Source: Gemmatimonadota bacterium (GTDB lineage Bacteria > Gemmatimonadota > Gemmatimonadetes > Gemmatimonadales > GWC2-71-9). From it: a stretch of 64,000 bases of DNA. A program made the translations under genes and the position numbers. The notes beneath the pieces are model-generated. The model ran no database searches. It was not told the DNA's origin and worked only from the letters and a program-made list of their open reading frames with translations. The DNA lies in contig VGVQ01000005.1 in the NCBI GenBank assembly GCA_016874005.1, positions 123,051 to 187,050 on the forward strand, in the 5' to 3' direction. Below are positions 35,047 through 45,091 of this stretch, in pieces. The number at the start of each line of letters is the position of its first letter. The stretch's first letter is position 1.

Positions 35047-37359
35047 ATGATGCTCTCGATTCGTCTCGTCCCCTTCATCTTCCTGGCGACCGGCGTCGCC
35101 GCCCAGCCGCCCCGACAACTCACGGTCGAGGACTACGCCCGGGCCGAACGGATGCTCGCCCCCAACACCTTTCAATTGGTCACCGGCACGGTCGCTCAGG
35201 TGGGGTGGCTGCCCGACGGGAGGCTCTGGTATCGGGTCTCCACGGCCGGTGGGAGCGCCTACCAGACCTATCACCCGACCCGGCGAGGCCGAGCCCCGCT
35301 CTTCGACCCAGGCCGCCTGGCCGCCTCGGCCTCAGCCGCGGCCGGGGTGTCGGTCGAGGGGAATCGGCTCCCGCCGCTCGAGGTATCGCCCGACGGCCGG
35401 GCGGTCACCTTCGCCGTCGCCGACCGCCGGCTCCGATGCGAACTCGGCACCGCGCAGTGCGCCGTTAGGCAGGATCCCAAGGTCCCCGAGAACGCCACCG
35501 TGTCGCCCGACGGGCGCTGGGCGGTCTTGGTCCGCGATCATGATCTCTGGGCCGTCGAGCTGGCCACCGGCCGGGAAACCCAACTCACCAGTGACGGCGT
35601 CAAGGACTTCGGCTACGCCACCAACAACGCCGGCTGGACTCACGACGACAGCGCCGTGTTGACCTGGTCGCCGGACTCCCGCCGGCTCGCCACCTTCCAG
35701 CACGACGGTCGCGGCGTCAGCGAGATGCATTTGGTCGCCACCAAGCCGGGCGCTCCGACGCTCGAGAGCTGGAAATACCCGTTCCCCGGCGACAGCCTCA
35801 TCTTCCGGATCAGTCGGGTGGTGGTCGACCTGGCCGCCCCGGGCGCGCCGAGGGTCGTTAGGCTCGCCATGCCGCCGGACGCCCACCGCTCCACCGTCTC
35901 CGATCACGTGGCCTGCGAGGGGGGCAAGGTCTGCGACCTCCAGTGGTATCCCGACGGGTCGCAGCTGGCCTTCATCTCGAGCTCGCGGGATCACCAGCGG
36001 GCCTGGGTTCGGGTCGCCAACGCCGAGACCGGCGCGGTGCGGACCCTGTTCGAGGAGACCAGCGCCACCCAGATCGGCGATGCCTCGCTGCCGGAGAACC
36101 TCTGGCGGGTGTTGCCCGCCAGCAACGAGTTGATCTGGTGGTCGCAGCGGGACAATTGGGTTCACCTCTACCTCTTCGACCTCGCCACCGGCGCCCTCAA
36201 GAACCGGATCACCACCGGGGACGGCAACGTGACCGAGATCGTCCGGGTCGACGAGAAGGCCAGGGTCATCTACTTCGTGGCCAACGGCCGCGAAACGGGG
36301 CGCGACCCGTACTTCAGCCACTTCTATCGGATCCGCTTCGACGGGCGCGATCTCGCGCTCCTGACTCCGGAGAACGCCAGCCACTCGGTCAGCCTGTCGC
36401 CCGACGGAAAGCACTTCGTCGACAGCTATTCGACCATGAACACCCCGCCGGTGACCGTGCTGCGGACCATCGCCGGGAAGCTGGTCGACACGCTGGAGCG
36501 GGCCGACCTGACCCGACTGGTGGCCGCCGGCTGGAAGCCGCCGACACCGATCACCATGAAGGGCCGCGACGGTACCACCGACATCTACGGCCTGATGTAC
36601 ACCCCGACCAGGCTCGACTCGACCAAGAAGTACCCGATCATCGACTATATCTATCCCGGCCCCCAGTCGGGCAGCGTGGGCCCTCGCAGGTTCATTCCCA
36701 CCCGCGGCGATCACCAGGCCCTGGCCGAACTGGGGTTCGTCGTGGTGCAGATCGACGGCATGGGCACGCCGGGGCGGTCCAAGGCGTTTCACGACACCTA
36801 CTACGGACGAATGGGCGACAACACGATCCCGGACCAGGTCGCTGGGATCACCGAGCTGGCTCGGCGCTTTCGGTTCATCGATCTGGACAAAGTTGGGATC
36901 TGGGGTCACTCCGGCGGCGGGTTCGCGACCGCGGCCGCGATGTTCCGGCATCCCGACTTCTTCAAGGTCGGGATCGCCGAATCGGGGAACCACGACAACC
37001 GGAGCTATGAGGACGATTGGGGCGAGCGGTACCAGGGGCTGCTGGTCCGAACGGGGGCAACCGACAACTACGCCGCCGAGTCGAACGCCACCCACGCCGC
37101 GAACTTGAAGGGCAAGTTGTACCTGGTCCACGGTGCCATGGACGACAACGTTCCCGCCACCAATACCTATCAGGTGGCCGACGCGCTGATCAAAGCGGGG
37201 AAGGAGTTCGATCTGCTGATCCTGCCCCACGCCCGCCATGGGTTCGGCGCCGATGGAGCGTATATGATGCGACGGCGCTGGGATTACTTCGTCCGGCACC
37301 TCCAGGGCGCCGAGCCGCCCAGGGATTACCAGATCGGGCGGTCGCGGCCGGTGCCCTGA
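35047..37359 (+). CDS. exported S9-family prolyl oligopeptidase (dipeptidyl-peptidase IV-like)
   Basis: A 770-residue exported serine peptidase from ATG 35047, with signal peptide cleaved near GVAAQ. The N-terminal propeller has DPP-IV-type blades (VSPDGRWAVLVRDHDLW, TWSPDSRRLATFQHD). The C-terminal alpha/beta hydrolase domain has Ser in GIWGHSGGGFATAA, Asp in VHGAMDDNVPATNT and His in HARHGF. It should cleave dipeptides after Pro or Ala from peptides in the periplasm. Divergent from the YchF-like gene across a 161-base gap. Confidence 0.92.
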   Translation: MMLSIRLVPFIFLATGVAAQPPRQLTVEDYARAERMLAPNTFQLVTGTVAQVGWLPDGRLWYRVSTAGGSAYQTYHPTRRGRAPLFDPGRLAASASAAAGVSVEGNRLPPLEVSPDGRAVTFAVADRRLRCELGTAQCAVRQDPKVPENATVSPDGRWAVLVRDHDLWAVELATGRETQLTSDGVKDFGYATNNAGWTHDDSAVLTWSPDSRRLATFQHDGRGVSEMHLVATKPGAPTLESWKYPFPGDSLIFRISRVVVDLAAPGAPRVVRLAMPPDAHRSTVSDHVACEGGKVCDLQWYPDGSQLAFISSSRDHQRAWVRVANAETGAVRTLFEETSATQIGDASLPENLWRVLPASNELIWWSQRDNWVHLYLFDLATGALKNRITTGDGNVTEIVRVDEKARVIYFVANGRETGRDPYFSHFYRIRFDGRDLALLTPENASHSVSLSPDGKHFVDSYSTMNTPPVTVLRTIAGKLVDTLERADLTRLVAAGWKPPTPITMKGRDGTTDIYGLMYTPTRLDSTKKYPIIDYIYPGPQSGSVGPRRFIPTRGDHQALAELGFVVVQIDGMGTPGRSKAFHDTYYGRMGDNTIPDQVAGITELARRFRFIDLDKVGIWGHSGGGFATAAAMFRHPDFFKVGIAESGNHDNRSYEDDWGERYQGLLVRTGATDNYAAESNATHAANLKGKLYLVHGAMDDNVPATNTYQVADALIKAGKEFDLLILPHARHGFGADGAYMMRRRWDYFVRHLQGAEPPRDYQIGRSRPVP

Positions 37360-37462
37360 AGGGTATCCGACCAGGGTAGATGCCCTGCCCCCCGCGCCCC
37401 ATTTGGCGTGGCGCCGATATCGGGGCCGTGCGAGATTTCGGCGCCTTCAGCCCACGATCTCG

Positions 37463-39451
37463 ATGCAGAGCCTTTGGAACGAAGCCGAAGCGGCCCGCGC
37501 CGGCGGATCTCCGCTTGGGCTGCGGGTTTATTCCTCACGCCTCCTCGGCCAGGAACCGTCGCTGGTGCTCCACGGCGGCGGGAACACCTCGGTCAAGGCC
37601 ACCATTCCCGACCTCTTTGGCGACCCCGTCGATGTCCTCTACGTAAAGGGCAGCGGCTGGGACCTCGCCGCCATCGAGGCGGCCGGGTTCGCGCCGGTCC
37701 GGCTCGAGCCGCTCCGACGGATGGCCGAGCTCGAGCGGCTCAGCGACACCGACATGGTTCGGTGGCAGCGGGCCGCGATGCTCGACCCCGCCGCGCCGAC
37801 GCCCTCGGTCGAGGCAATTCTTCACGCCATCATCCCGTTCGATTTCGTCGACCACACCCACGCCGACGCGGTGGTCGCCGTCAGCAACACGCCGAACGGC
37901 CTGGAGCGGATCGGCGCGATCTACGGTGGCGATGTCGTCGTCGTTCCGTACGTGATGCCGGGTTTCGTCCTCGCCAAGGCGGTCCGCGACCTCACCCGAA
38001 CCGTGGATTGGTCGCGTTGCAGGGGGCTGATCCTGATGCACCACGGAGTGTTCAGCTTCGGCCCGGACGCCAAGACCAGCTACCAGCGGATGATCGAGCT
38101 GGTCACCCAGGCCGAGGAGCACCTCCGGGTCCAGGTGGGCTGGACCGGCGACCCCCTGGTCCGGCCCGAGTCGGCAACACCGCCCGCTCCCGACCGGCTC
38201 CGCTCCCTCGCCACGCTGCGGAACGCTGTGGGCCGAACCCGAGGCGGTCCGGTGATCGCCCGAACCGAGTCGACCGGGGTGGCCCGCGCCTTCGCCGACC
38301 GAAGCGACGCGGCGGCCGTGGCCGGTCGGGGGCCGCTCACCCCGGATCACGTGATCCGGACCAAGCCCCTGCCACTGGTCGCCGCCGGGGAGTGGAACGA
38401 GGCGGTGGCGGGGTACGCGGAACGGTATCACCAGTACTTCACTCGCCACCGGGAGCGGGAGACCGAGTTGGACCGAGCCCCCCGCTGGGTGGTCTGGCCT
38501 GGCCAGGGGTCGGTCGGAATCGGGACCTCCGTGAAAGACGCCGAGATCGTCCTCGACATCGCCCGGCACACCGCCCGAGCGATCGGCTGGGCGGAGTCGT
38601 TAGGCGGATGGCGGGCGCTCCCGGAAGCCGACCTCTTCGACGTGGAGTACTGGGAGCTGGAGCAGGCCAAGCTCAAGGCCGGGGGCGCCTCGCCGCCCCT
38701 TCGGGGGAAGGTGGCCCTGGTCACCGGGGCGGCGAGCGGAATCGGCCAGGCGGTGGCCCTGGGCCTCTGGCGTCACGGCGCGGCGGTGGTGGCCACCGAC
38801 GTTCGGCGAGAGGTCTCCACCGAGTTCGCCAAGCCCGACCTGGTTGGACTGGAGATCGACGCCACCGACCAGGCCGCGGTGGTCCGCTCGGTCGAGGAGA
38901 CCGTCAACCGCTTCGGTGGGCTCGACATCGTGGTCAGCAACGCCGGTCTCTTCACCCCGTCACAGCCGTTGGCCGAGATGGACCCGATGGTCTGGGATCG
39001 GAGCCTGACGCTCAACCTCACCAGTCACCTGACGCTGCTCAAGGCGGCGGCGCCGTACCTCGCGCTCGGCTTCGATCCGGCCGTGGTGATCATGGCGTCG
39101 AAGAACGTTCCCGCGCCTGGACCGGGAGCCGGGGCCTACTCGGTTGCCAAGGCGGGACTCACCCAGCTGGCCCGGGTCGCCGCGCTCGAGTTGGGGAAAC
39201 TCGGCGTTCGGGTCAACGTCCTCCACCCCCACGCGGTGATGGATACCGGCGCCTGGACGCCCGAGGTGCTGGCGGCCCGTGCCAAGGCGTACGGGATGAC
39301 GGTCGAACAATACCGCACCAACAACGTGCTCGGCGTCGAGGTCACCACCCGGGACGTGACCGAGGCGGTCCTGGCGCTGGTGGGTCCCGCCTTCCGGGCG
39401 ACGACCGGGGCCCAGATTCCGATTGACGGCGGGAACGATCGGGTGATCTGA
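37463..39451 (+). CDS. bifunctional class II aldolase / short-chain dehydrogenase
   Basis: A 662-residue fusion from ATG 37463. Residues 1-390 form a class II aldolase/adducin domain: VLHGGGNTSVKA, DHTHADAVVAVSN (metal His pair) and LMHHGVFSFG. From residue 411 a complete SDR follows: VTGAASGIGQAVA (NAD loop), VVSNAGLF, and the catalytic Tyr559/Lys563 in AYSVAKAGL. Such fusions cleave a ketose 1-phosphate (rhamnulose or fuculose type) and oxidise the aldehyde product. It stands at the edge of the arabinose-type sugar region but is separated by about 700 bases of decayed sequence. Confidence 0.88.
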   Translation: MQSLWNEAEAARAGGSPLGLRVYSSRLLGQEPSLVLHGGGNTSVKATIPDLFGDPVDVLYVKGSGWDLAAIEAAGFAPVRLEPLRRMAELERLSDTDMVRWQRAAMLDPAAPTPSVEAILHAIIPFDFVDHTHADAVVAVSNTPNGLERIGAIYGGDVVVVPYVMPGFVLAKAVRDLTRTVDWSRCRGLILMHHGVFSFGPDAKTSYQRMIELVTQAEEHLRVQVGWTGDPLVRPESATPPAPDRLRSLATLRNAVGRTRGGPVIARTESTGVARAFADRSDAAAVAGRGPLTPDHVIRTKPLPLVAAGEWNEAVAGYAERYHQYFTRHRERETELDRAPRWVVWPGQGSVGIGTSVKDAEIVLDIARHTARAIGWAESLGGWRALPEADLFDVEYWELEQAKLKAGGASPPLRGKVALVTGAASGIGQAVALGLWRHGAAVVATDVRREVSTEFAKPDLVGLEIDATDQAAVVRSVEETVNRFGGLDIVVSNAGLFTPSQPLAEMDPMVWDRSLTLNLTSHLTLLKAAAPYLALGFDPAVVIMASKNVPAPGPGAGAYSVAKAGLTQLARVAALELGKLGVRVNVLHPHAVMDTGAWTPEVLAARAKAYGMTVEQYRTNNVLGVEVTTRDVTEAVLALVGPAFRATTGAQIPIDGGNDRVI

Positions 39452-39884
39452 TCGGCGCGACCTGGTGCTCCCGGAGCGGCAGGGGATCGGGCAAGTTACG
39501 GAATTCGCCGCATTGCGGGTTGGTGGCCGGCATGGTCACGACGGTGCCCGAGTAGGCGACGGTCCCAGCGACGTTCACGGTCACCGTACCAGTGGTAGTT
39601 CCGCCGCTAGTCGACACGTTCGACGTCGAGGCGGTCACCCCGGCCGGCGCCCCTTCAGTCTGCACATTGACGGTACCGGTGAAGCCTCCAGATCTCGTGA
39701 TCGAGGCGGTCAAGGAGCCTGATCCGCCCTGCACGATCGTCAGGGCGTTGGTGCTGAGCGAAATCGAAATCGCCGGGTTGGGGCCGGGCCCACTTGGACC
39801 GCCCTTGTCGGAGCCGCAGCCGGCGGCAAGTATCGGAAGCAGCAAGGCCGGCAGAACGTGCCGGATCGAAAGCGTCGTTGACAT
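39342..39884 (-). pseudogene. 3'-truncated BACON/Ig-like lipoprotein gene
   Basis: From ATG 39884 the frame begins as a lipoprotein (ILAAGC lipobox) followed by a GP-rich linker and one beta-sandwich domain (ISLSTNALTIVQGGSGSLTASI...). After about residue 110 the family-like sequence stops at VAYSGTVV. The frame then runs antisense through the end of the aldolase/dehydrogenase gene with Arg/Pro-rich low-quality sequence. Proteins of this type usually continue for several more domains. I therefore read it as a gene whose 3' part was lost, leaving a convergent overlap of 110 bases. Confidence 0.6.
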
Positions 39885-40174
39885 GTCCCATCTCCCAGGA
39901 GTGGTCGTCACAGCTGCCTGAAGCGGGGCGCTTCAGCGGAAAACCAGGGGTAACCTATCGAGCGATGTTCACGGAGGCCAATCAACTGCGGCCCCCTGGG
40001 CTACTCCGACAACTGCCGACCTGATGGACCGAGGCAGCCGACGGTCTGGTCCTGATCGACGCCCTGATGCTGCGCCCGGACGCGGAGGCGCTCATCGCCG
40101 CGCTGCGTGCCACGAACAATTCCGCTCCAGGCCAGCCTCGCCTCGGCGTCCTCGCGCTCAAACTACGCCCTACC
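39885..40174. other. 290-base intergenic stretch with a possible gene remnant
   Basis: Between the truncated lipoprotein and the first GH172 gene. On the plus strand, 40025-40174 gives an ordered protein-like sequence (ADGLVLIDALMLRPDAEALI) bounded upstream by a stop and with no start or Shine-Dalgarno site. It looks like a short coding remnant, but I cannot name its parent family. No terminator or promoter is evident. Confidence 0.35.
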
Positions 40175-42145
40175 TCACTTCTCCCGCTCCAGCACCACCC
40201 GAACCAGGCTCAGCGCCGCGCGGCGCGTCCCCGGCCGCGACGGAGCGATCCGCAGATGGATCACCGCCTCTCCCTCGTCCAGCGCCAGCTCGCCCAGTCG
40301 CGTCAGCGTCCCCACCCGCGCCGAGTCGGCCCGGGTGTCGAGCGGCTGCCCGGTCGGCTGGTCGTCCAGCAGCAGCTGCACCGTTCCCTGATCCGGCCCC
40401 AACACGGGAAGGACCGACACCCGGTACCGTCCGGAGGCGGGGATCGGTGCCGCCAGGCTCAGCACGTGCCGGCCCAGCTCCGGCAGGCTGTCACCCACGA
40501 ACGCGAGGTGGCGGGGAATCCCCGGCTCCGGCCCCTTTCGGATCGTGGCGAATCGGGTCGAGAAGAAGGTGATCGGCGACGACCATCCGACGTTGAGCGT
40601 AACCCGATCTGGGGCCACCGGACGACGTGACTCGGCCGTGAAGGTGGTGGAGCGCCAGGTCGGCGTCGCTGTCGCGTAGAAAAACGTCACCGACGAATAG
40701 TCGGTGGGGATCGTGTTCCCCGTGTCCTCGCCGTGCTCGATGGTGAAGTCGATACTCTGGCGCCAGGGGTAGGCATCACCGAGAAGGAAGCGATACCCAC
40801 CCGTCCGGCTCAGCGCGTTGGAGTAGCCGAGGGCGCCGGACAGTGGCAGCGAACGGCGGCCGTCCCATCGACCAGGCACGTCGTACCATCCGCCGTTGAA
40901 GGCGTCCTCCGAGCCGGTGCCCGCCACCACCGTGTCCCCGTCGATCACCACCCGGTCATCGCCCTCGAAGAACGCGGTGCCGTCGGTCCCCAGTCCCTGC
41001 GCCTGCAGCACCACGCCCACCACGTGTCCCGCCCCGCCACTCCGGAGGAAGGTGAACGGCGCGCCCGGCGTGGTTGGGTTCTCGCGGCGCCAGACCGCGT
41101 GGAATCTTCCCTCACCGGCCCGGCGCGGTACCGCCGCGAGGAAGACCTCGGCGTGCACCGCGCGGGCCGGGCCCTCCGGGGCCTGCACCAGCTCGACCCG
41201 GGCCGAACGGTCGAACGGCATCGGGAACCAGAGGTAGCTGGTGTCGCGGAGCGTGCCGGCGAGCAGGCCCGCCATCGCCGGCTTCCCCCAAGCCCCGCCG
41301 AACAGGTCCTCGAACGGCGCCTCCACCGCCGGCTCCGCCGCGCCGTCCCAGTAGATCCGCACCAGCGTCGCACGGCCGTCGGCCATCAGCGCCGCCGCCG
41401 GCCCGATCCGGAGCCCAACCAGCCGGCCGCCGGTCTTCGATTCGAAGAGGACCGTCCGCTTCCCGGGGCGGACCGCCGCCGTCGCGGCGTGCCTCGTGAC
41501 CCTGGCGCCAGGCGGCGCGGCGAAGCGGCTCAGGTCCTGCCCCGTCGCGCCGATCAGCGCCCCCGCGGCCCGCGCATCGGCCAGCCGGTCCGGAGCGAAG
41601 CTGGCGATGGTCGTGCCGGCGTCGTAGCTGGCGTAGTTGATCTGGTAGAACTGCACCCGCGGCCCACGGACCACCACCTTGAGAGACCGGGCGTATGGTA
41701 TCGGCACGTAGCTGTAGTACCCGCCGGCGCCGAACCCGACCAGCGGCGGCTGGAATGGCGCCGGCCCATTGAGGAACAGCTGCCGCATCGGGAGGCGGAG
41801 CCGCGGCATGGCCTCGCCGTCGAAGTAGAACTCTACCGGGTCGTCCGTCGGCGTCGGCGTCCAGATCCGGGTCACCACCCCTGGCCCCACGAGGTCGGCG
41901 ATCACCAGCCCGTCCCCCTCCTTCCGGAGGAACGAGTGGGCCCCGCTGAATCCGTCGTCGTTTTTTCCTGAGGGGTCGTGACTGGTTACGGCCCCTGTGC
42001 GGAACGATGGGCGCGCCAGCGCCAGTTCATCGAGCCGGGCCAGGGCGCGGAGCCCGGCGCCGGCCCGATCCGGCTCGGGCGCCTGGGCCGGGAGGATGGA
42101 CGCGGCGGTGACCGCGAGGACCAGCAGGACAGCCGGACGGCGCAT
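40175..42145 (-). CDS. exported GH172-family (DUF2961) protein, candidate furanosidase
   Basis: A 656-residue secreted protein (signal peptide to about SILPAQ) of the DUF2961 family, now glycoside hydrolase family 172, whose characterised members act on alpha-D-fructofuranosides and D-arabinofuranosides. Family blocks: NDDGFSGAHSFLR, GPGVVTRIWTPTPTDDP, YYSYVPIPYARSLKV, FEGDDRVVID and GTGSEDAFNGGWYD. The last two each hold a Glu in the region of the catalytic pair. The N-terminal half has two jelly-roll parts. It is longer than its divergent paralogue (388 residues), with about 150 extra C-terminal residues of beta type. Transcribed away from the sugar operon. Confidence 0.82.
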   Translation of the reverse strand: MRRPAVLLVLAVTAASILPAQAPEPDRAGAGLRALARLDELALARPSFRTGAVTSHDPSGKNDDGFSGAHSFLRKEGDGLVIADLVGPGVVTRIWTPTPTDDPVEFYFDGEAMPRLRLPMRQLFLNGPAPFQPPLVGFGAGGYYSYVPIPYARSLKVVVRGPRVQFYQINYASYDAGTTIASFAPDRLADARAAGALIGATGQDLSRFAAPPGARVTRHAATAAVRPGKRTVLFESKTGGRLVGLRIGPAAALMADGRATLVRIYWDGAAEPAVEAPFEDLFGGAWGKPAMAGLLAGTLRDTSYLWFPMPFDRSARVELVQAPEGPARAVHAEVFLAAVPRRAGEGRFHAVWRRENPTTPGAPFTFLRSGGAGHVVGVVLQAQGLGTDGTAFFEGDDRVVIDGDTVVAGTGSEDAFNGGWYDVPGRWDGRRSLPLSGALGYSNALSRTGGYRFLLGDAYPWRQSIDFTIEHGEDTGNTIPTDYSSVTFFYATATPTWRSTTFTAESRRPVAPDRVTLNVGWSSPITFFSTRFATIRKGPEPGIPRHLAFVGDSLPELGRHVLSLAAPIPASGRYRVSVLPVLGPDQGTVQLLLDDQPTGQPLDTRADSARVGTLTRLGELALDEGEAVIHLRIAPSRPGTRRAALSLVRVVLEREK

Positions 42146-42191
42146 CGGCGAGGGGGTGCGGGGTGGGGGGCCTGCTTGAGGCCCGGGAACT

Positions 42192-42216
42192 CTGATCAGA
42201 TATTTGCATATATTTC
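42192..42216. promoter_or_regulatory. AT-rich divergent control region between the two GH172 genes
   Basis: Within otherwise GC-rich DNA, 42198-42216 is almost pure A/T, directly after the palindrome CTGATCAG (42192-42199). It sits 46 bases from the plus-strand ATG and 47 from the minus-strand ATG. The position, base composition and adjoining palindrome suggest overlapping promoters and perhaps an operator for a sugar-responsive regulator. No regulator gene is nearby. Confidence 0.4.
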
Positions 42217-42261
42217 CGCCGCTCGCAAGCCGGTCGCCTCCACCCGTTCCCCGGGAATCCG

Positions 42262-43428
42262 ATGGTCACGCCCTCTCGCCTCGCCCTGCTCGCTTGCCTC
42301 GGGCTCGCCGCCCGCCCCGCGGCGGCCCAGTCCGTCCGCCGCGAACTCGACAACCTCCCCGTGCTCCGGAGCTACACTTCGCAGCGCCTGTCCAGCGCCG
42401 ACACCGCCGGCGCCAACGACGACGGCAACGGCCGCAACCGGCTAATGCCCGGCGAGACCCGGACGCTCGGCCGCATCGCCGGGCCCGGGGTGATCACCCA
42501 CATGTGGTTCACCATCAACACCACCGACCGCTGGCACCTCAAGAACTTGGTGCTCCGCATCTATTGGGACGGCCAGGCTAACCCCAGCGTCGAGTCGCCC
42601 ATCGGCGACTTCTTCGGCCTCGGCCTCGGCAAGTACATCGTCTACCAGTCCGGTCCCCTCTCGGTCGGTTCGCAGAAGGCCCTCAACAGCTGGTTCCCGA
42701 TGCCGTTCCAGAAGGGCGCCGTCATCACCGTCACCAACGAGGGCCAACTCCCCACTCTCTCGCTCTACTACAACATCGACTGGGAGAAGCACACCTCCCT
42801 CCCGGCCGACCTCGGCTACTTCCACGCCCAGTACCGGCAGGCAACCCCCTTCCGCGGCTGGACCACCGACTGGACCCGCAACGGAGACACCCTCGTCGAC
42901 CGCCGGCCCAACAAGGACGGCGCCGGCAACTACGTCATCCTCGAGACTGAGGGCCGCGGTCACTTCGTCGGCGTCACCCACAGCATCATCCAGAACCAGG
43001 GCGATTGGTGGGGCGAAGGCGACGAGATGTTCTTCATCGACGGCGCCACCACCCCGCAGATCAACGGCACCGGCGCGGAGGACTACTACCTCGGCGCCTG
43101 GTGCTACGGCGGCTGCGGCATCGACCCGTTCGGCGGCAAGCGGCCGACCTTCGCCTTCGAGCGCTATGGCAACCCGGTGAACGGTGGCGATGACCGCGGC
43201 GCCGGGTGGACCGTCTATCGCTTCCACACCGACTCCCCGGTCACCTTCCAGAAGTCGATCCGTGTCACCATCGAGTCGGGCCACGGCAACCACCGCTCCG
43301 ACAACTATTACACCACCGCGTTCTGGTATCAGACCCTTCCCACTCGGCCGTTTTCCGCCCTTCCACCCGCCGCGGCCCGGGTGCCGAAGCAGATGGACAC
43401 GGGCGGACCAACCATGGGACGGCCGTAG
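42262..43428 (+). CDS. exported GH172-family (DUF2961) protein, candidate D-arabinofuranosidase
   Basis: A 388-residue secreted protein (signal peptide to about AAAQ) with a compact GH172 domain. Conserved blocks: [52 protein letters not shown], and [13 protein letters not shown] followed by [13 protein letters not shown]252 and E273 are 21 residues apart, the same spacing I recall for the catalytic Glu pair of the Bifidobacterium GH172 enzyme. First gene of a plus-strand run with isomerase, transporter and kinase, which favours an arabinose-type substrate over fructose. Substrate specificity itself is inferred. Confidence 0.85.
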   Translation: MVTPSRLALLACLGLAARPAAAQSVRRELDNLPVLRSYTSQRLSSADTAGANDDGNGRNRLMPGETRTLGRIAGPGVITHMWFTINTTDRWHLKNLVLRIYWDGQANPSVESPIGDFFGLGLGKYIVYQSGPLSVGSQKALNSWFPMPFQKGAVITVTNEGQLPTLSLYYNIDWEKHTSLPADLGYFHAQYRQATPFRGWTTDWTRNGDTLVDRRPNKDGAGNYVILETEGRGHFVGVTHSIIQNQGDWWGEGDEMFFIDGATTPQINGTGAEDYYLGAWCYGGCGIDPFGGKRPTFAFERYGNPVNGGDDRGAGWTVYRFHTDSPVTFQKSIRVTIESGHGNHRSDNYYTTAFWYQTLPTRPFSALPPAAARVPKQMDTGGPTMGRP

Positions 43429-43441
43429 GGTGGTGGCGCCC

Positions 43442-45091
43442 ATGACTGCGCGAGACATCGTCCTGGTCGCGAGCGGCGACTCGCGGCTCCCGGCCAACCG
43501 GGTCTGCTGGGCCGCGCAAGCAGACCTGGAGGCCACCGTCACCCGCACCCTCGCCGCGATGGGCCGGCGCGTCACCCGCGGCCATCCGGTGGACCCCGCC
43601 CTCGGCCACGGCTTCATCGATGGCCAGGCGCGAGGCATCGAGGTCTTCCGGAACATCGACCGCGACGCCCCCCTCATCGTGGCGGTCGCCGTCTGGCAGT
43701 ACACCAGCCATGTCCTCGCCGGGCTCACCCGGCATCGCGGGCCGATCCTCACGCTCGCCAACTGGAGTGGCCAGTGGCCCGGCCTCGTCGGGCTCCTGAA
43801 CCTGAACGGCTCGCTCACCAAGGCGGGCATTCCCTACGCCTCGATATGGAGCGAGGACTTCACCGACGCCTTCGCCCGCGATGCCCTGGCGAGCTGGCTC
43901 GCCACCGGGACGATCCCGCACGACCGCTCCCACGCTCGCGCTTTCACCGACGCTGCCCTCGGCGCCGCCCTCGCCCCGGACCTCGCCGAGGGTGCCCGAG
44001 CCGGGGCCGCGCTTCGCGATCGCCAGGCGATCCTCGGGGTCTTCGACGAGGGCTGCATGGGGATGTACAACGCCATCATTCCCGACCATCTCCTTCACCC
44101 GATGGGCCTCTTCAAGGAGCGGCTCAGCCAGAGCGCGCTCTTCGCGGCCATGCAGCAGGTTCCCGAGGCCAGCGCCCGACGCCATTACCAGTGGCTGCTC
44201 GGCCGAGGCATGCGCTTCAACCTCGGGAGCGACGAGGCAACCGACCTCACCGAGCATCAGGTCCTCGAAGGGCTCCAGATGTACGAGGCGGCCGTTAGGT
44301 TGGCCGGCCAGTTCGGCTGCGCCGCGATCGGCATCCAGTACCAGCAGGGGCTCAAGGACACCTGCGTGGCTTCCGACCTCGCCGAAGGCCTGCTCAACAA
44401 CCCCGATCGGCCGCCCGTGCCCGGCGCCGATGGCCGGCCCCTCTTCGACGGCCGCGCGGTACCCCACTTCAACGAGGTGGACGAGTGCGCGGGCGTGGAT
44501 GCCCTGCTCACCGACGTCGTCTGGACGGGACTTGGCCTCGATCCCTCCAACACCCTGCACGATGTCCGCTGGGGCGCTCCGGTGCGGGAGCGCGGCGTGG
44601 ATGAGTTCGTCTGGGTCTTCGAGATCTCGGGCGCGGCGCCGGCTTCGCACTTCATCGGCGGATATACCGGAGCAACGGGCGAGCGCCAACCAGCCATGTA
44701 CTTCCCCAGGGGTGGTTCCACCCTCAAGGGTGTGAGCCGCCCCGGCGAGATCGTCTGGAGTCGCGTCTTCGTCGAGGGCGACCGGCTCCACATGGACATC
44801 GGCAGGGGCGGCGTGGTCCGGCTCTCCGACGAGGAAACCACTCGCCGCTGGCAGGCCACCACTTCCCAATGGCCGATCATGCACGCGGTGCTCTACGGAG
44901 TGTCGCGCGATCAGCTGATGGCGAAACACCAGGCCAACCACATTCAGGTTGTCTACGCACCGGATGCGGGGGCGGCGTTGCGCGGTTTGGCCCGCAAGGC
45001 CGCCATGGCCCGTGAGCTGGGCATCGAGGTGCACCTCTGCGGCGCCCTGGAGGACAGCCTCGATCGGCACCAGCCGGCCGGCCATCGGTGA
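43442..45091 (+). CDS. L-fucose/D-arabinose isomerase-like protein (FucI family)
   Basis: A 549-residue cytosolic protein from ATG 43442, thirteen bases after the GH172 stop. Its length and domain order (Rossmann-like N-terminal part, then [15 protein letters not shown] near residue 200, a central metal region, and a C-terminal barrel ending [11 protein letters not shown]) fit the FucI/AraA isomerase superfamily. FucI enzymes convert L-fucose to L-fuculose and D-arabinose to D-ribulose. With a ribulokinase downstream, D-arabinose is the natural reading. I could not match each metal ligand with certainty, so isomerase activity is probable, not proven. The stop overlaps the next GTG (GTGA). Confidence 0.65.
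   Translation: MTARDIVLVASGDSRLPANRVCWAAQADLEATVTRTLAAMGRRVTRGHPVDPALGHGFIDGQARGIEVFRNIDRDAPLIVAVAVWQYTSHVLAGLTRHRGPILTLANWSGQWPGLVGLLNLNGSLTKAGIPYASIWSEDFTDAFARDALASWLATGTIPHDRSHARAFTDAALGAALAPDLAEGARAGAALRDRQAILGVFDEGCMGMYNAIIPDHLLHPMGLFKERLSQSALFAAMQQVPEASARRHYQWLLGRGMRFNLGSDEATDLTEHQVLEGLQMYEAAVRLAGQFGCAAIGIQYQQGLKDTCVASDLAEGLLNNPDRPPVPGADGRPLFDGRAVPHFNEVDECAGVDALLTDVVWTGLGLDPSNTLHDVRWGAPVRERGVDEFVWVFEISGAAPASHFIGGYTGATGERQPAMYFPRGGSTLKGVSRPGEIVWSRVFVEGDRLHMDIGRGGVVRLSDEETTRRWQATTSQWPIMHAVLYGVSRDQLMAKHQANHIQVVYAPDAGAALRGLARKAAMARELGIEVHLCGALEDSLDRHQPAGHR

Noticed and set aside
35332..37299. Minus-strand open frame of 655 codons opposite the S9 peptidase
   Set aside because: Arises from high GC content. 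The plus strand has a signal peptide, propeller blades and a full Ser-Asp-His triad.
43265..45085. Minus-strand open frame of 606 codons opposite the FucI-like gene
   Set aside because: No start context, no recognisable domain, and biased Gly/Ala/Glu/Arg composition. The plus frame matches a known superfamily and is coupled to its neighbours.
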